Part shown: piece by piece, positions 44,501 to 53,916 of the stretch
Layout: the number at the start of each line of letters is the position of its first letter
Position numbering within the stretch: position 1 is the stretch's first letter
Assembly (NCBI GenBank): GCA_963762525.1
Contig: CAVXKT010000011.1
Coordinates: 186,001 to 250,000, forward strand
Direction: 5' to 3'
From: DATFDN01 sp963762525
GTDB taxonomy: Bacteria > Pseudomonadota > Alphaproteobacteria > Acetobacterales > Acetobacteraceae
Length of the DNA stretch: 64,000 bases
Translations under genes and position numbers: made by a program
The notes under the pieces: generated by a model
Database searches by the model: none
What the model was told of the DNA's origin: nothing
The model's input: only the letters and a program-made list of their open reading frames with translations

Positions 44501-46063
44501 TCAGGTTGCCAGCCGGACACCCCACAAGCGTGGGATGCGATACGGGGCGAAATCCCGGAGCCGGGTGTTGATGACCTGAAACAGCCCGAAATCGCCGCAC
44601 TGCAGGGCCACCGCATCGTCCCACATGTGACGCTGAAACTGCGCGAAGATGTCCTTCTGGCGGCCCGCGTCCATCTCCGCCTCGAATTCGGCGAACAGCT
44701 TGTCGATCAGCGGATCGTCCTTCTGCTGCGACAACCCGTTCAGCCACACGCCCATAACCGTGGCCGGCCCCTCATAGGGCTCGATGCCGAAGCCGTGGGT
44801 CCAAAAATGCCAGCCCCCGGGCCCGGAGCCGATCTTCGACACGGTCGGCCAGTCCGCCACCCTGAGGTCGATCCGCACGCCGATCTGCGCGAGCTGCTGG
44901 GCGATGTCGGTCGCGGCATCGGTGTTGCCGGCGGTGTTATCGACGATGAAGGTGAGCTTCTCGCCCTTATACAACGATTGGGCGAGCAACCCCTTCGCCT
45001 TCGCGGGATCGTTCTGATTGTACGATTTGAGCCCGGCCTTGCTGTAATAGGCGGAGTTCGGGAACACCCAGCCCCCGTCAAGCTCGTAGATATCGGGATG
45101 CGCGATCGCCATGGTCTCTTCCAGATTGAGACAGGCACTGACCGCGCGACGAAAGTTGACGTCGCCGCAGGGCGCGACGGCATGATTGAATTTCAGCACC
45201 TGCAACAGGAAGGGCAGGACCTTGATCACCTCGTATTGCCGCCTGCCGGAAAGCCCCTTCGCCTGCGACCCGTTCACGGTCTCGACGATGGTCGCCTCGC
45301 CGGTCTCCAACGCGGCGAGACGGGCGCCGGCCTCCGGCATGAACCGCCAGATACCGCGGTCGATGAACACCTCCTTGCGGCCGGCGAAACCGTCACGCTT
45401 CGTGTAGTGCGGGTTGGGGGTATAGCGATCGAACCGCTCCAGCGTCACGTGGCTGTCCGGGGCGTATTCGACGAACCTGAACGGTCCGGTGCCGATATAG
45501 CCGAAATCCTTCGGCGGCTTGATCGCCTCCTCGGCGGGATAGATGGCGATCGGCGCGCGCGGGGAGGAAATACTGTCGATGAAGCTCGACTGCGGGCGAT
45601 TGAGCCGGATGACAACCTCGCGCGCGCCCCCGGCCTTAATGCTTTCCACCGCGCCCAGCAGCGCCGGCGAGGCGCCGACCTTCCGGTAGCGTTCGAGCGA
45701 GGCCACGACGTCCGCCGGCCCCATCGTTTTGCCGTTGTGGAACCGCACGCCTTCGCGCAGCAAGAAGGCATAGGTCAGCCCGTCCTTCGAGATTTCGGCG
45801 CCTTCGGCAAGATCCGGCACCGGTGCGGCATTCTCGTCGCGCGCATACAACGTTTCGTACATGTGCAGATTGATGTCGCGCGCCACCTGCGCCGACGTGA
45901 CCTGCGCATCCAGCGAAGGCGGAGCGGCCTCGAGGGCAACCACGACGGTGCCGCCGCGGGCCGGTTGCGCCGCCTCCGCGCGCGCCCGCCCGCGCGAGAC
46001 GGCGAGCGCCGCCGCCGTGGCCGGACCGGCTTGCAGCAACCTGCGTCGCGTCACGTTGGTCAT
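44501..46063 (-). CDS. ABC transporter substrate-binding protein, family 5
   Basis: A 520-residue periplasmic binding protein. TRRRLLQAGPATAAALAVS is a twin-arginine signal. GTVVVALEAAPPSLDAQVTS, NLHMYETLYARDENAAPVPD, LREGVRFHNGKTMGPADVV and YIGTGPFRFVEYAPDSHVT are standard SBP_bac_5 blocks. It delivers substrate to the DppB/DppC-type permeases encoded directly downstream. Because the operon also has acyl-CoA dehydrogenase and aminotransferase genes, the ligand may be an amide or amino compound to be degraded rather than a common peptide; that is inference. Confidence 0.92.
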   Translation of the reverse strand: MTNVTRRRLLQAGPATAAALAVSRGRARAEAAQPARGGTVVVALEAAPPSLDAQVTSAQVARDINLHMYETLYARDENAAPVPDLAEGAEISKDGLTYAFLLREGVRFHNGKTMGPADVVASLERYRKVGASPALLGAVESIKAGGAREVVIRLNRPQSSFIDSISSPRAPIAIYPAEEAIKPPKDFGYIGTGPFRFVEYAPDSHVTLERFDRYTPNPHYTKRDGFAGRKEVFIDRGIWRFMPEAGARLAALETGEATIVETVNGSQAKGLSGRRQYEVIKVLPFLLQVLKFNHAVAPCGDVNFRRAVSACLNLEETMAIAHPDIYELDGGWVFPNSAYYSKAGLKSYNQNDPAKAKGLLAQSLYKGEKLTFIVDNTAGNTDAATDIAQQLAQIGVRIDLRVADWPTVSKIGSGPGGWHFWTHGFGIEPYEGPATVMGVWLNGLSQQKDDPLIDKLFAEFEAEMDAGRQKDIFAQFQRHMWDDAVALQCGDFGLFQVINTRLRDFAPYRIPRLWGVRLAT

Positions 46064-46085
46064 GGCATGCCCCCGTCCCTGCCCT

Positions 46086-46630
46086 CTATCGCACGAGGTA
46101 TTTCTCGATCACCGCCTGGTTCGGTTCGATACCCAGCCATGCTGCGGTCAGCGGACCGGAGAAACGCCGTACGGCAAGCGTCGCCGCCGGCAATATCAAT
46201 ACATTCACGGTCGGATCGGCCGGCACCGGCGCATTCCGCAGATCGAAATCGTGCGGCAGAAAGAACCGCATCGTAAGTTCCGCGTCGGAGGATTGCGTCT
46301 GCACCGGCGCCGTCATCGTGATCCTCGTCGATCGGGAGCTGAGGCTGACCGGAGCAGTCATTGATATACGCGCCTGCCGGCGATTGTTCCCTGAAAAATA
46401 TAGGCGAATAGCCGCTTAAACGCCACCGAGCCGGGGTCGCAACCGCCGGGTTCCGCGACTGTGGTTTGCACCGCGGTTCGCGCGTCATAGGATCGGATTT
46501 CCATGTCTCCGCCAAGCCGCGCGATCACCCGATAGCGCGGTTCCTCGTACACGCCGCGAACCCGAAGACCGACAAACCCCCTTCCGCCGCAGTGAGCATG
46601 ATATAGAGCAAGCGTGAGAGCATTCGGCAT
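46086..46630 (-). CDS. SOUL heme-binding family protein (reading frame broken)
   Basis: About 180 residues. N-terminal VYEEPRYRVIARLGGDMEIR and SYDARTAVQTTV, then AFKRLFAYIF; after a shift near 46392 the repaired frame reads SGNNRRQARISMTAPVSLSS and RITMTAPVQTQ, the double MTAPV of SOUL/HBP proteins, followed by LTMRFFLPHDFDL and VRRFSGPLTAAWLG. Unlike most breaks in this window, one T seems to be missing in a T run. The family binds heme loosely; bacterial roles are unclear. It lies 40 bp after the second acyl-CoA dehydrogenase gene and 22 bp before the binding-protein gene. Confidence 0.8.
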
Positions 46631-46670
46631 GGCTCCAGACCGCGAGGGCAAGCGCGCGGCGCAACTCATC

Positions 46671-47744
46671 TCACCCGGCGGTCAGTGTCGGCCATAGCGC
46701 ATCGGCGCCGCGCGCGCAGACGATGGCGCCGATCCGCGCCGCCCACGCATTCTCGGAGCCGAACTCGTCGCGCCAGGACCACAGCCGGCGCGTGCTGAGC
46801 TGGAGCGCGTATTCGCGGGTGAAGCCGATCGCGCCGTGCACCTGATGCGCCAATTCCGCCGCTAAGGTCGCCGCGTCGCCGGCGCGCGTCTTGGCGACCG
46901 CGATCATCAGCTCCCGATGCTCGGGATCGGAATGCGACATGGCCTCGGCGCCTGCGTCTGCGGCGGCGATGGCGGCGGCGACTTGCCCGGCCAGAACGGC
47001 CATGTTCTGCTGCACCGCCTGGAATTTGGCGATCGGGCGGCCGAATTGCTTGCGTTCCTGCACATAGGCGAGCGCGAGGTCGAGCGCCCGCTCGGCGGCG
47101 CCCGACATCAGCATCGCGCGGACCAGCGCACCGCGCCGGTACGCCTCCGCCCGATCCACGCCCGGCTTCACCGATGCGACCGCACCGGCGGCAACGGGCA
47201 TCGCCTCGAAGGTCAGCGCGTCCCGCGGCTCGCCGGCGAGATTGCGCCCCTCCGACACGGCGACGCTGTTGGTGGCGTCGAGCGCCACCGCCGCCTCGCC
47301 GCCCGGCGCCTCCGCCAGCAGTACAAGGCGGGCTTGGCGTCCCCAAGGAATGCGGGTGATATGCCCCGACAGGCGCCAAGCCTCGCCGTCGCGCTCCAGG
47401 CGGAGCCGCTCGCCCGGGCGCACCGGGCCGAAGCTCATCGGCTCTTCCGTCACCGGCAGCCCCGCTTCGGCAGCGAGCCAGGCGGCGATCATCGTCTCCG
47501 CGAGCGGGATCGGCGCGCCGTACCGTCCGGCCACGCGCAACGCGCCGAGCATGTCGGACCAGTCGGCGCCGATACCGCCGGCGGACTCGGGCACCGCGGC
47601 GAGCGGTACCCCCGTATCCGATACCGCCCGCCACAGCGCGGCGGGAAAGGTGCCGGATTCGGCGCCGTCAAGCACCGTCTTGGTGGCATGGTCCGTAAAC
47701 AGCCGATCGAGGCTGTCGAGCAACAAGCGGGTGTCCTCGTTCAC
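46671..47744 (-). CDS. Acyl-CoA dehydrogenase, short form (357 aa)
   Basis: FAD enzyme of the acyl-CoA dehydrogenase family. Contains VPESAGGIGADWSDMLGALR, a short beta domain with GEAWRLSGHITRIPWGRQAR, and the C-terminal helices AYVQERKQFGRPIAKFQAVQ and LAHQVHGAIGFTREYALQLS. It is shorter and more divergent than the neighbouring dehydrogenase. Such pairs often form heteromeric enzymes acting on bulky ring-bearing acyl-CoAs, as described for steroid and terpenoid side-chain catabolism. Whether it keeps the catalytic glutamate could not be decided. It starts 7 bp after the first dehydrogenase's repaired stop codon. Confidence 0.9.
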   Translation of the reverse strand: MNEDTRLLLDSLDRLFTDHATKTVLDGAESGTFPAALWRAVSDTGVPLAAVPESAGGIGADWSDMLGALRVAGRYGAPIPLAETMIAAWLAAEAGLPVTEEPMSFGPVRPGERLRLERDGEAWRLSGHITRIPWGRQARLVLLAEAPGGEAAVALDATNSVAVSEGRNLAGEPRDALTFEAMPVAAGAVASVKPGVDRAEAYRRGALVRAMLMSGAAERALDLALAYVQERKQFGRPIAKFQAVQQNMAVLAGQVAAAIAAADAGAEAMSHSDPEHRELMIAVAKTRAGDAATLAAELAHQVHGAIGFTREYALQLSTRRLWSWRDEFGSENAWAARIGAIVCARGADALWPTLTAG

Positions 47745-47751
47745 GGCCGCC

Positions 47752-48898
47752 TCACCGCAACCCCAACCCGCGGGCGATGATGCCGCGCAGGATTTCGCGG
47801 GTGCCGCCCTGGATCGACAAACGGGGCGCGTTCATGATCGCCGAGGCCAGCATGGCGATCGTAAGCCTCGGCCGAGTCCAGCTCGGGTTCGGCGGGGAAC
47901 AGCGTGCGCGCGACGTTGGGCAGATCCTGCTCGTAGCGCGTGCCGAGGTCCTTCACCACCGCCGCCTCGGTCAGCGGCTGCGCCCCCTCCTGCATCATGC
48001 CGGCGATCGAGAGCGACATTCGCCGCAACGTCGCGAGCTGCGCCACCAGCCGACCGATCGCCGCCGCCGTGGCTTGGTCCGGAGCGGGGCCGGCGTTGCG
48101 CACCATCGCCTGCAGCAGCTTGAACAGCACCAGGAAGCGGTCGGGGGCGCTGCGCTCGAAGGCCAGCTCGCTCGTCACCTGCTTCCAGCCGCTGCCTTCC
48201 TCGCCCAGCAGGCAGTCGTCCGGCACGAAGAGGTCGGTAAGGAAGATCTCGTTGAAATGGTGCTCGCCCAGCAGGTTGATGACCGGACGGATCTCGATGC
48301 CGGGCGATTTCAGGTCCACGAGGAACTGGGTGGCGCCGGCGTGTCGATCCGCCTCCTCGCCCTCGCGCGCCATCTTGCAGAACAGAATCATCCAGTCGGA
48401 TTGATGCGCGTTTGAGGTCCAGAGCTTGGTGCCGTTCACCTTGTATCCGCCATCGACCTTCACCGCCCGCGTGCGCGTGCCGGCGAGATCGGAGCCCGAG
48501 TCGGGCTCGCTCATGCCGATGCAGAAGCTGATCTCGGCGCGGGCGATGCAGGGGAGGAACCGCTGGCGCTGCGCCTCGGTGCCGAAGCGCAGGATGTTCG
48601 GCCCGCTCTGCCGGTCGGCCGTGTAGTGGAAGCCGAGCGGTGCGCGGGCGGCCAGCATCTCCTCGACCACCACATAGCGTTCGAGCATGCTCCGTTCGTG
48701 GCCGCCGTAGCGCCGCGGCCAGGTCATGCCGATCCAGCCGCGCTCGGCCATGGCGGCGCTGAAGGCGCGGCTGCGGCCGTCGTCGGCGGTGCGCATCAGG
48801 TGGGCGTGCTCGGCGATGAAGCCGCGCACTTCGTCGCGGAGCGCCTTGGCTTCGGACGGCAACACGACGGGATCGAAGCGGAACGCTTGGGCGGTCAT
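47752..48898 (-). CDS. Acyl-CoA dehydrogenase, long form (reading frame broken near end)
   Basis: About 382 residues. GWIGMTWPRRYGGHERSMLE, the FAD/substrate block ISFCIGMSEPDSGSDLAGTR, YKVNGTKLWTSNAHQSDWMI, and IMNAPRLSIQGGTREILRGI at the C-terminus (cofactor-binding G-G-T-x-E) are all regular. One extra C near 47856 shifts the last 35 codons; the repaired gene stops at TGA 47754-47752. First gene of a minus-strand run reaching to 41103 and divergent from the paaK-like gene by 87 bp, so both directions probably share a control region. Confidence 0.9.
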
Positions 48899-48985
48899 GG
48901 CGCGCTCCCGGGGCCGGGTCCGAGAGCTAGCCACGGCTCGCAACCAGGCGCAATAACCGCCTTCCGCGCCGGCGAGGGGACGAGG

Positions 48986-50266
48986 ATGGCTCGAGGTTTT
49001 GATTCGATCGAGACGGCAAGCCTTGATGAGCTGCGCGGCCTGCAATGGACGCGGCTATGTCGGGCGATGCGTCATGCGTATGAGAACGTGGCGCCGTATC
49101 GGGCCAAGTGCCGTGCGCAGGGCGTGCACCCGGATGACCTCAAGCAGTTCTCCGATTTGGCGCTGTTTCCGTTCACCACCAAGCAGGATTTTCGCGAAAA
49201 CTATCCGTTCGGCATGTTCGCCGTTCCGGTGCGCCGGGTCGCCCGCATCCATGCCTCCAGCGGCACCACCGGCAAGCCGATCGTGGTCGGATACACCAAG
49301 AACGATCTCGACCTTTGGGCCAATCTGGTCGCGCGCACCATCCATGCGGCCGGCGGCCGGGCGGGCGACAAGGTGCATGTCGCGTACGGTTATGGCCTCT
49401 TTACCGGCGGCCTGGGCGCTCACGGCGGCGCCGAGCGGCTCGGCTGCACCGTGATCCCGATGTCGGGCGGTCAGACCGAGCGGCAGGTGCAACTGATCGC
49501 CGACTTCGACCCGGACATCATCATGGTGACTCCCTCCTACCTGCTCAACATCGCCGACGAGATCGAGCGGCAGCGGATCGATCCCGCCAAGCTTGCGCTG
49601 CGCGTGGGCGTGCTGGGCGCGGAGCCGTGGACCGAGGCGATGCGGGCGGAGATCAACCGCCGCCTGCACATGCGTGCCCTCGACACCTATGGTCTTTCCG
49701 AGGTGATGGGGCCGGGCGTCGCGCAGGAGTGCTCCGAGACCGAGGACGGCGCGACGCTCTGGGAAGATCACTTCTACCCGGAGGTGATCGATCCCGACAC
49801 CGGCGACGTGCTGGCCGACGGCAGCGAGGGCGAGCTTGTTCTGACGTGCCTCACCAAGGAGGCGCTGCCGACCATGCGCTACCGCACGCGCGACATCACG
49901 CGCCTGCTGCCCGGGACGGCGCGGACCATGCGGCGTCTGGCGCGCGTCACCGGCCGCTCCGACGACATGCTGGTGATCCGCGGAGTGAATATGTTCCCGT
50001 CGCAGATCGAGGAGCAGGTACTGGCGATCCCGTCGCTGGCGCCGAATTACCTGATCGAGGTGCATCGCGACGGGGCGATGGATACGCTCTCGGTCGGCGT
50101 CGAAATGCGCGACCCCGGGTCCGAGTCCGAGACCGCCGTTCGCGAGTTGCGGCACAAGATCAAAGCCATCGTCGGCGTGTCCGCCGAGGTCGTCGTCCGC
50201 CCGCCCGGATCGCTGGCCCGCTCGGAAGGTAAGGCGGTGCGCGTCATCGACCACCGCCGCGGCTGA
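48986..50266 (+). CDS. paaK: Phenylacetate-CoA ligase-like adenylate-forming enzyme
   Basis: A 426-residue ANL-superfamily ligase that activates an aryl or arylacetic acid with ATP and CoA. It has VAPYRAKCRAQGVHPDDLKQ, FPFTTKQDFRENYPFGMFAV, the ATP loop HASSGTTGKPIVVGYTKND, YGLSEVMGPGVAQEC with the adenylate-binding motif, and GRSDDMLVIRGVNMFPSQIE, the hinge to the C-terminal domain. These are PaaK signatures. ATG 48986 follows GAGGGGACGAGG. No other phenylacetate-pathway (paaABCDE) genes are near, so the true substrate may be another aromatic acid. Confidence 0.9.
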   Translation: MARGFDSIETASLDELRGLQWTRLCRAMRHAYENVAPYRAKCRAQGVHPDDLKQFSDLALFPFTTKQDFRENYPFGMFAVPVRRVARIHASSGTTGKPIVVGYTKNDLDLWANLVARTIHAAGGRAGDKVHVAYGYGLFTGGLGAHGGAERLGCTVIPMSGGQTERQVQLIADFDPDIIMVTPSYLLNIADEIERQRIDPAKLALRVGVLGAEPWTEAMRAEINRRLHMRALDTYGLSEVMGPGVAQECSETEDGATLWEDHFYPEVIDPDTGDVLADGSEGELVLTCLTKEALPTMRYRTRDITRLLPGTARTMRRLARVTGRSDDMLVIRGVNMFPSQIEEQVLAIPSLAPNYLIEVHRDGAMDTLSVGVEMRDPGSESETAVRELRHKIKAIVGVSAEVVVRPPGSLARSEGKAVRVIDHRRG

Positions 50267-50282
50267 GCCGGAGAACCTCATT

Positions 50283-51392
50283 ATGCGCCTGGAAACGCTG
50301 CTTCCGTTGGGCAAGGTCGATCCGGGGCTGCGGACGCCGGACACGCCGCTCGATATCTCGCGCGTCGCCGCCGATACCCGGCTGCTGGAAGAGGTCGGCT
50401 ACGGCGGATTGGTTGTCGAGGAGACCAAGGACGATCCGTTCGCCGTGCTGGCGCTGGCGGCAGCCGCGACCAGCCGATTGCGGCTCGCAACCGGCGTGGC
50501 GATCGCCTTTCCGCGCAGCCCGACCGTCATGGCGATGTGCGCCTGGACCATACAGAAGCTGTCGAAGGGCCGCTTCACGCTGGGGCTCGGCTCGCAGGTC
50601 AGGGGGCACATCCAGCGGCGTTACGGGTTGAAGTGGTCGCCCGCCGGTCCGTGGATGCGGGAATACGTGAACGCCGTGCGCGCGGTGTGGGATTGCTGGC
50701 AGAACGGCACGCCGCTCGATGTTCGGGGCGAGCACTACAACCTCAATCTGATGGTGCCGCTGTTCGATGCCGGGCCGATCGAGCATCCCCGGATTCCGAT
50801 CCATCTCGCCGCGGTCAATCCGGTCATGTGCCGGGTAGCCGGCGAGGTCGCCGACGGCCTGCGGCCCCATCCCGTCTGCACGCCCTCCTACATAAGGGAG
50901 GTGATGCTGCCTTCGGTGCGCGCGGGCGCCGCCAAATCCGGCCGGTCGCTGGAGGGGTTCCGCGTCGCCATGAAGCCGCTTGTCGCCACCGCGCGGACGG
51001 AAGAGGAATTGGCGACCAGGCTCGCCGATGTGCGGGCGCGGATCGCGTTCTATGCCTCCACCCCCGGCTATGCAGCCGCATTCGCGCATCACGGGCTCGG
51101 CGAGCTCGCCGAGCAGGCCGCGGTGTTGTCGCGGACGCAGCGATGGGAGGAGCTGCCGAACCTCATCGACGACGAGACGCTGCACCGGTTCGCCGTTATC
51201 GGAACTTATGCAACCATCGGGCGTAAGCTGACCGAGCGCTTCGGCGGGCTGGTCTCCGACATCGAGTTCTCGATCGCGGTCCGGAGCGAGGAGGACCGAG
51301 CAATTCTGGTCGGGTTGGCAAACTTTATTCAGGGCGAAGGACAAGCGGACGCCGCGACGCCGTTCTCCTCGGTTCGAAGCCTTGCTCGCTAA
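50283..51392 (+). CDS. LLM-class flavin-dependent oxidoreductase (F420/FMN type)
   Basis: A 369-residue luciferase-like TIM-barrel enzyme. LAAAATSRLRLATGVAIAFP, KGRFTLGLGSQVRGHIQRRY, and PRIPIHLAAVNPVMCRVAGE with EVADGLRPHPVCTPSYIREV resemble the subgroup annotated as probable F420-dependent oxidoreductases. It starts 16 bp after the paaK-like gene, so both form an operon. Members oxidise or reduce varied compounds including ring ketones and amines. Its stop codon overlaps that of the convergent acylase gene by 4 bp. Cofactor (FMN or F420) cannot be read from sequence alone. Confidence 0.87.
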   Translation: MRLETLLPLGKVDPGLRTPDTPLDISRVAADTRLLEEVGYGGLVVEETKDDPFAVLALAAAATSRLRLATGVAIAFPRSPTVMAMCAWTIQKLSKGRFTLGLGSQVRGHIQRRYGLKWSPAGPWMREYVNAVRAVWDCWQNGTPLDVRGEHYNLNLMVPLFDAGPIEHPRIPIHLAAVNPVMCRVAGEVADGLRPHPVCTPSYIREVMLPSVRAGAAKSGRSLEGFRVAMKPLVATARTEEELATRLADVRARIAFYASTPGYAAAFAHHGLGELAEQAAVLSRTQRWEELPNLIDDETLHRFAVIGTYATIGRKLTERFGGLVSDIEFSIAVRSEEDRAILVGLANFIQGEGQADAATPFSSVRSLAR

Positions 51393-53728
51393 CCCGGCAC
51401 GATCCGCGTCGTGGCGATGCAGGCGCGTTCGACCTCATCGCGTCGCAAATGCACTTCGTGGTAGGAGCCATTAATCCACGCCCGGAACTGGTCACGGTAA
51501 TGCGGGCTGCCCGGCATGCCCGAGTTGCCGATATTCTGCACCGCCAGGAACCGATCGGGCGCTGCGAAATCGACCACGATGCGGTATTCCGCGCCGGAAC
51601 TGGCGGCGTGCGGCGGCAGCTCGCCCCCGGTATTGCGCAAGGTATGGGAACCGCCGTCGACCGGCGCGGGGCCGATGTCGAACGCGGAGCCGAGGGCCGG
51701 TGAGGACAACGGATGACGCCAGTGCGCGATATGCACGCGCCCCCATTGCCAGTCCGACGGGACGCCTCCGAGCCGTTCGCGTAACGCCTCGATCGATCGC
51801 CTGGCCACAAGCTCGACCTCCGCGGCGATGCCGGTGGCGAAATAGCCGGGCGCCTCGCCCCGGAGCAGGGCGGTGGCGAGGCCGGTCTGCTGCGCCGTCA
51901 GATCCAGGAGCCGCGCCGGCAGATGCGCCTGCAGGACATGGCGGTTCCACAAGACCATGAAGGTTTCGAACAGCGTCGGGCCGGGGTTGGCGAGCCCATA
52001 GCGGTAATCCCAGTTCGTCAGCGCAGCGGCCACTGCGGCGGCCTCGGGGTCGGTGCTGGATTTCAGGTGCGCGAGGATATGCGGGCACCAGCGCTCGGCA
52101 CGGCAGTTCTTGACGTCATTCTGAACGTCGATGTTGGCGGCGCGATCGAAGTGCCGTGTCGCGGCAAAAGCCTGATCGAGCCGCACGCCGCGATGGCCCT
52201 GCGAATAGGCGCCGTAGATCGGATGGGGATAGTCCGGTGCGACGATCCGCTGGTTGGCGCTGGCGACGTAGCCGCGCGATGGATTGAACATGCTCGGCAG
52301 TCCGTCGAACGGAATGTAGCCCCGCCATCGGTCCGCCGGTTCGCCGGCATCGCGGAAGCCATGGACCACGCGTCCGCGCATCGGCACGCGACCGGCCATC
52401 TGATAGCCGATGTTGCCGTCGCGGTCGGCATAGACGAAGTTGAAAACGGCAACCGACCAGTCTCGCAGCACGCGGCGGAAGCCGGCCAGTCCCGCGCCCG
52501 AGATAGACCGATATTCGCGCGGAGATCGTCGAGGTGCTCGGCCCCGACCCATCGCAGCGATAGCGGCGGATCGCCCTCATCGGCAACCGCGCGTTATCAG
52601 CTCATTCACGACCGGGCCGCGCACCGTCGAGCGGACGATCCGCTCCCGCGTGACCTCGCCGCGAACGGGGATGGTGATCGGACGTTCATCGAAGGCGCGC
52701 CAGGCGTCGCCATCGCGGTACTGCCCCGCATCAAGCGGATCAGCTCCTCGCGATAGAGATCGCGGGTCGAGGCCATGTTGTTGGTGATCGCCCAGGCCGT
52801 TCGGCCGTTGCTGCCCCACCACATCCCGGGGAAGCCCGGATGTCCCGCGCCGGCCGCATCGTCCTCCGGCCCATGCAGTGCGTACTCATACCAGCTCGAC
52901 GGAACCCGAAACGGCTGGTGCGGATCCCCGCACAAGAGGGCATGGCCCGATCCGGTCAGGGCGGGTGCCAACGCCCAATTATTGCTTCCGGTCGCATCGT
53001 CGGTGCCCGCGGCGCCGGCAACGGATGACTCCGCCGAGGGGACGACGAGGTTCTCGGAGGCCTCCGGAGTGAGATAGAGGCTGCGCAATTCTTCCCCGGG
53101 CAGGAACCGCGCGGCCTCGGCGGCGGCCAGCCGGTCGATCCGCCCGTTGAGCGACCACCAGATGCCGCGCCCGATTGCGATCACGTCGCGCAGCGTAAAC
53201 GGCGTCGGCCGGTAGTCGAGGACCCGGAACTCGGCGGGCAGGTCGTGGCCGAGCAGATCGATATAGCGGTTCACGCCGCGCACGAACGCCATCGATTGCG
53301 GAATGAACGGCGCCGTCTAGCAGCCCCGCCTCGCGCTCGGCGATCAGGTCGATCCCCACCGTCAGGTGCGCGATGTCGCTATCCATGTAGGCGGCGCCAA
53401 GGATTTCCGACTGTCGGCCGAGGGCGCGGCGGCGCAGGTGATCCACTTGCCAGAGGCGGTCTTGCGCGGTGGCGACGCCGAGCCCGAAATACAAATCCGG
53501 GGTCGTGTCCGCGTAGATGTGCGGGACCCCGGCGCGGTCACGCTTGATCTCGACCGCCCCGGTGACCGCGGCCGAGAAACGCTGATCCGCGGAGCCGGTG
53601 CGCCGGCGCAGCCAGTCGTCGCGCGCGGCCATGAACTCCGCAACCGATATCCCGGCTTCCCGGCAGAACACCTCCGGCGTGTGTCGGTCACGCAGCACCT
53701 TCAGCAAGGCGCGGTCATCGAGAGCCAT
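51389..53728 (-). CDS. Penicillin acylase-type Ntn-hydrolase (reading frame broken)
   Basis: About 780 residues, spread over several frames. The alpha part has RDRAGVPHIYADTTPDLYFG and GVATAQDRLWQVDHLRRRAL; the autoprocessing site is DATGSNNWALAPALTGSG, where the Ser of GSNNW becomes the N-terminal nucleophile. Beta part: LLCGDPHQPFRVPSSWYEYA, WWGSNGRTAWAITNN, FNFVYADRDGNIGYQMAGRV, DVQNDVKN and HTLRNTGGELPPH. Breaks lie near 53315, 52730, 52600 and 52510. The family hydrolyses amides such as penicillins or acyl-homoserine lactones. No signal peptide is evident, unlike classical penicillin acylases. It faces the LLM gene tail to tail. Confidence 0.85.
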
Positions 53729-53916
53729 GCGCTCCTCCGATCGTCTTGCAGATCAGCCCCGACATTGATCCTAGCATCAGCGACCGATGAACGGGGAACT
53801 GCCCGGCGCGTACCTGACCGCCCGTGGCGGCACGGCGCCTGACCGAGCCCCCTGACAAACACGGGCATGACGGTGCATGATGGGGGAAACAGACAATCGC
53901 AAGGGAGAGACAATTC

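Noticed and set aside
46086..46361. Independent 91-residue SOUL-like gene
   Set aside because: It is the C-terminal half of one SOUL protein whose N-terminal half lies directly upstream in another frame.
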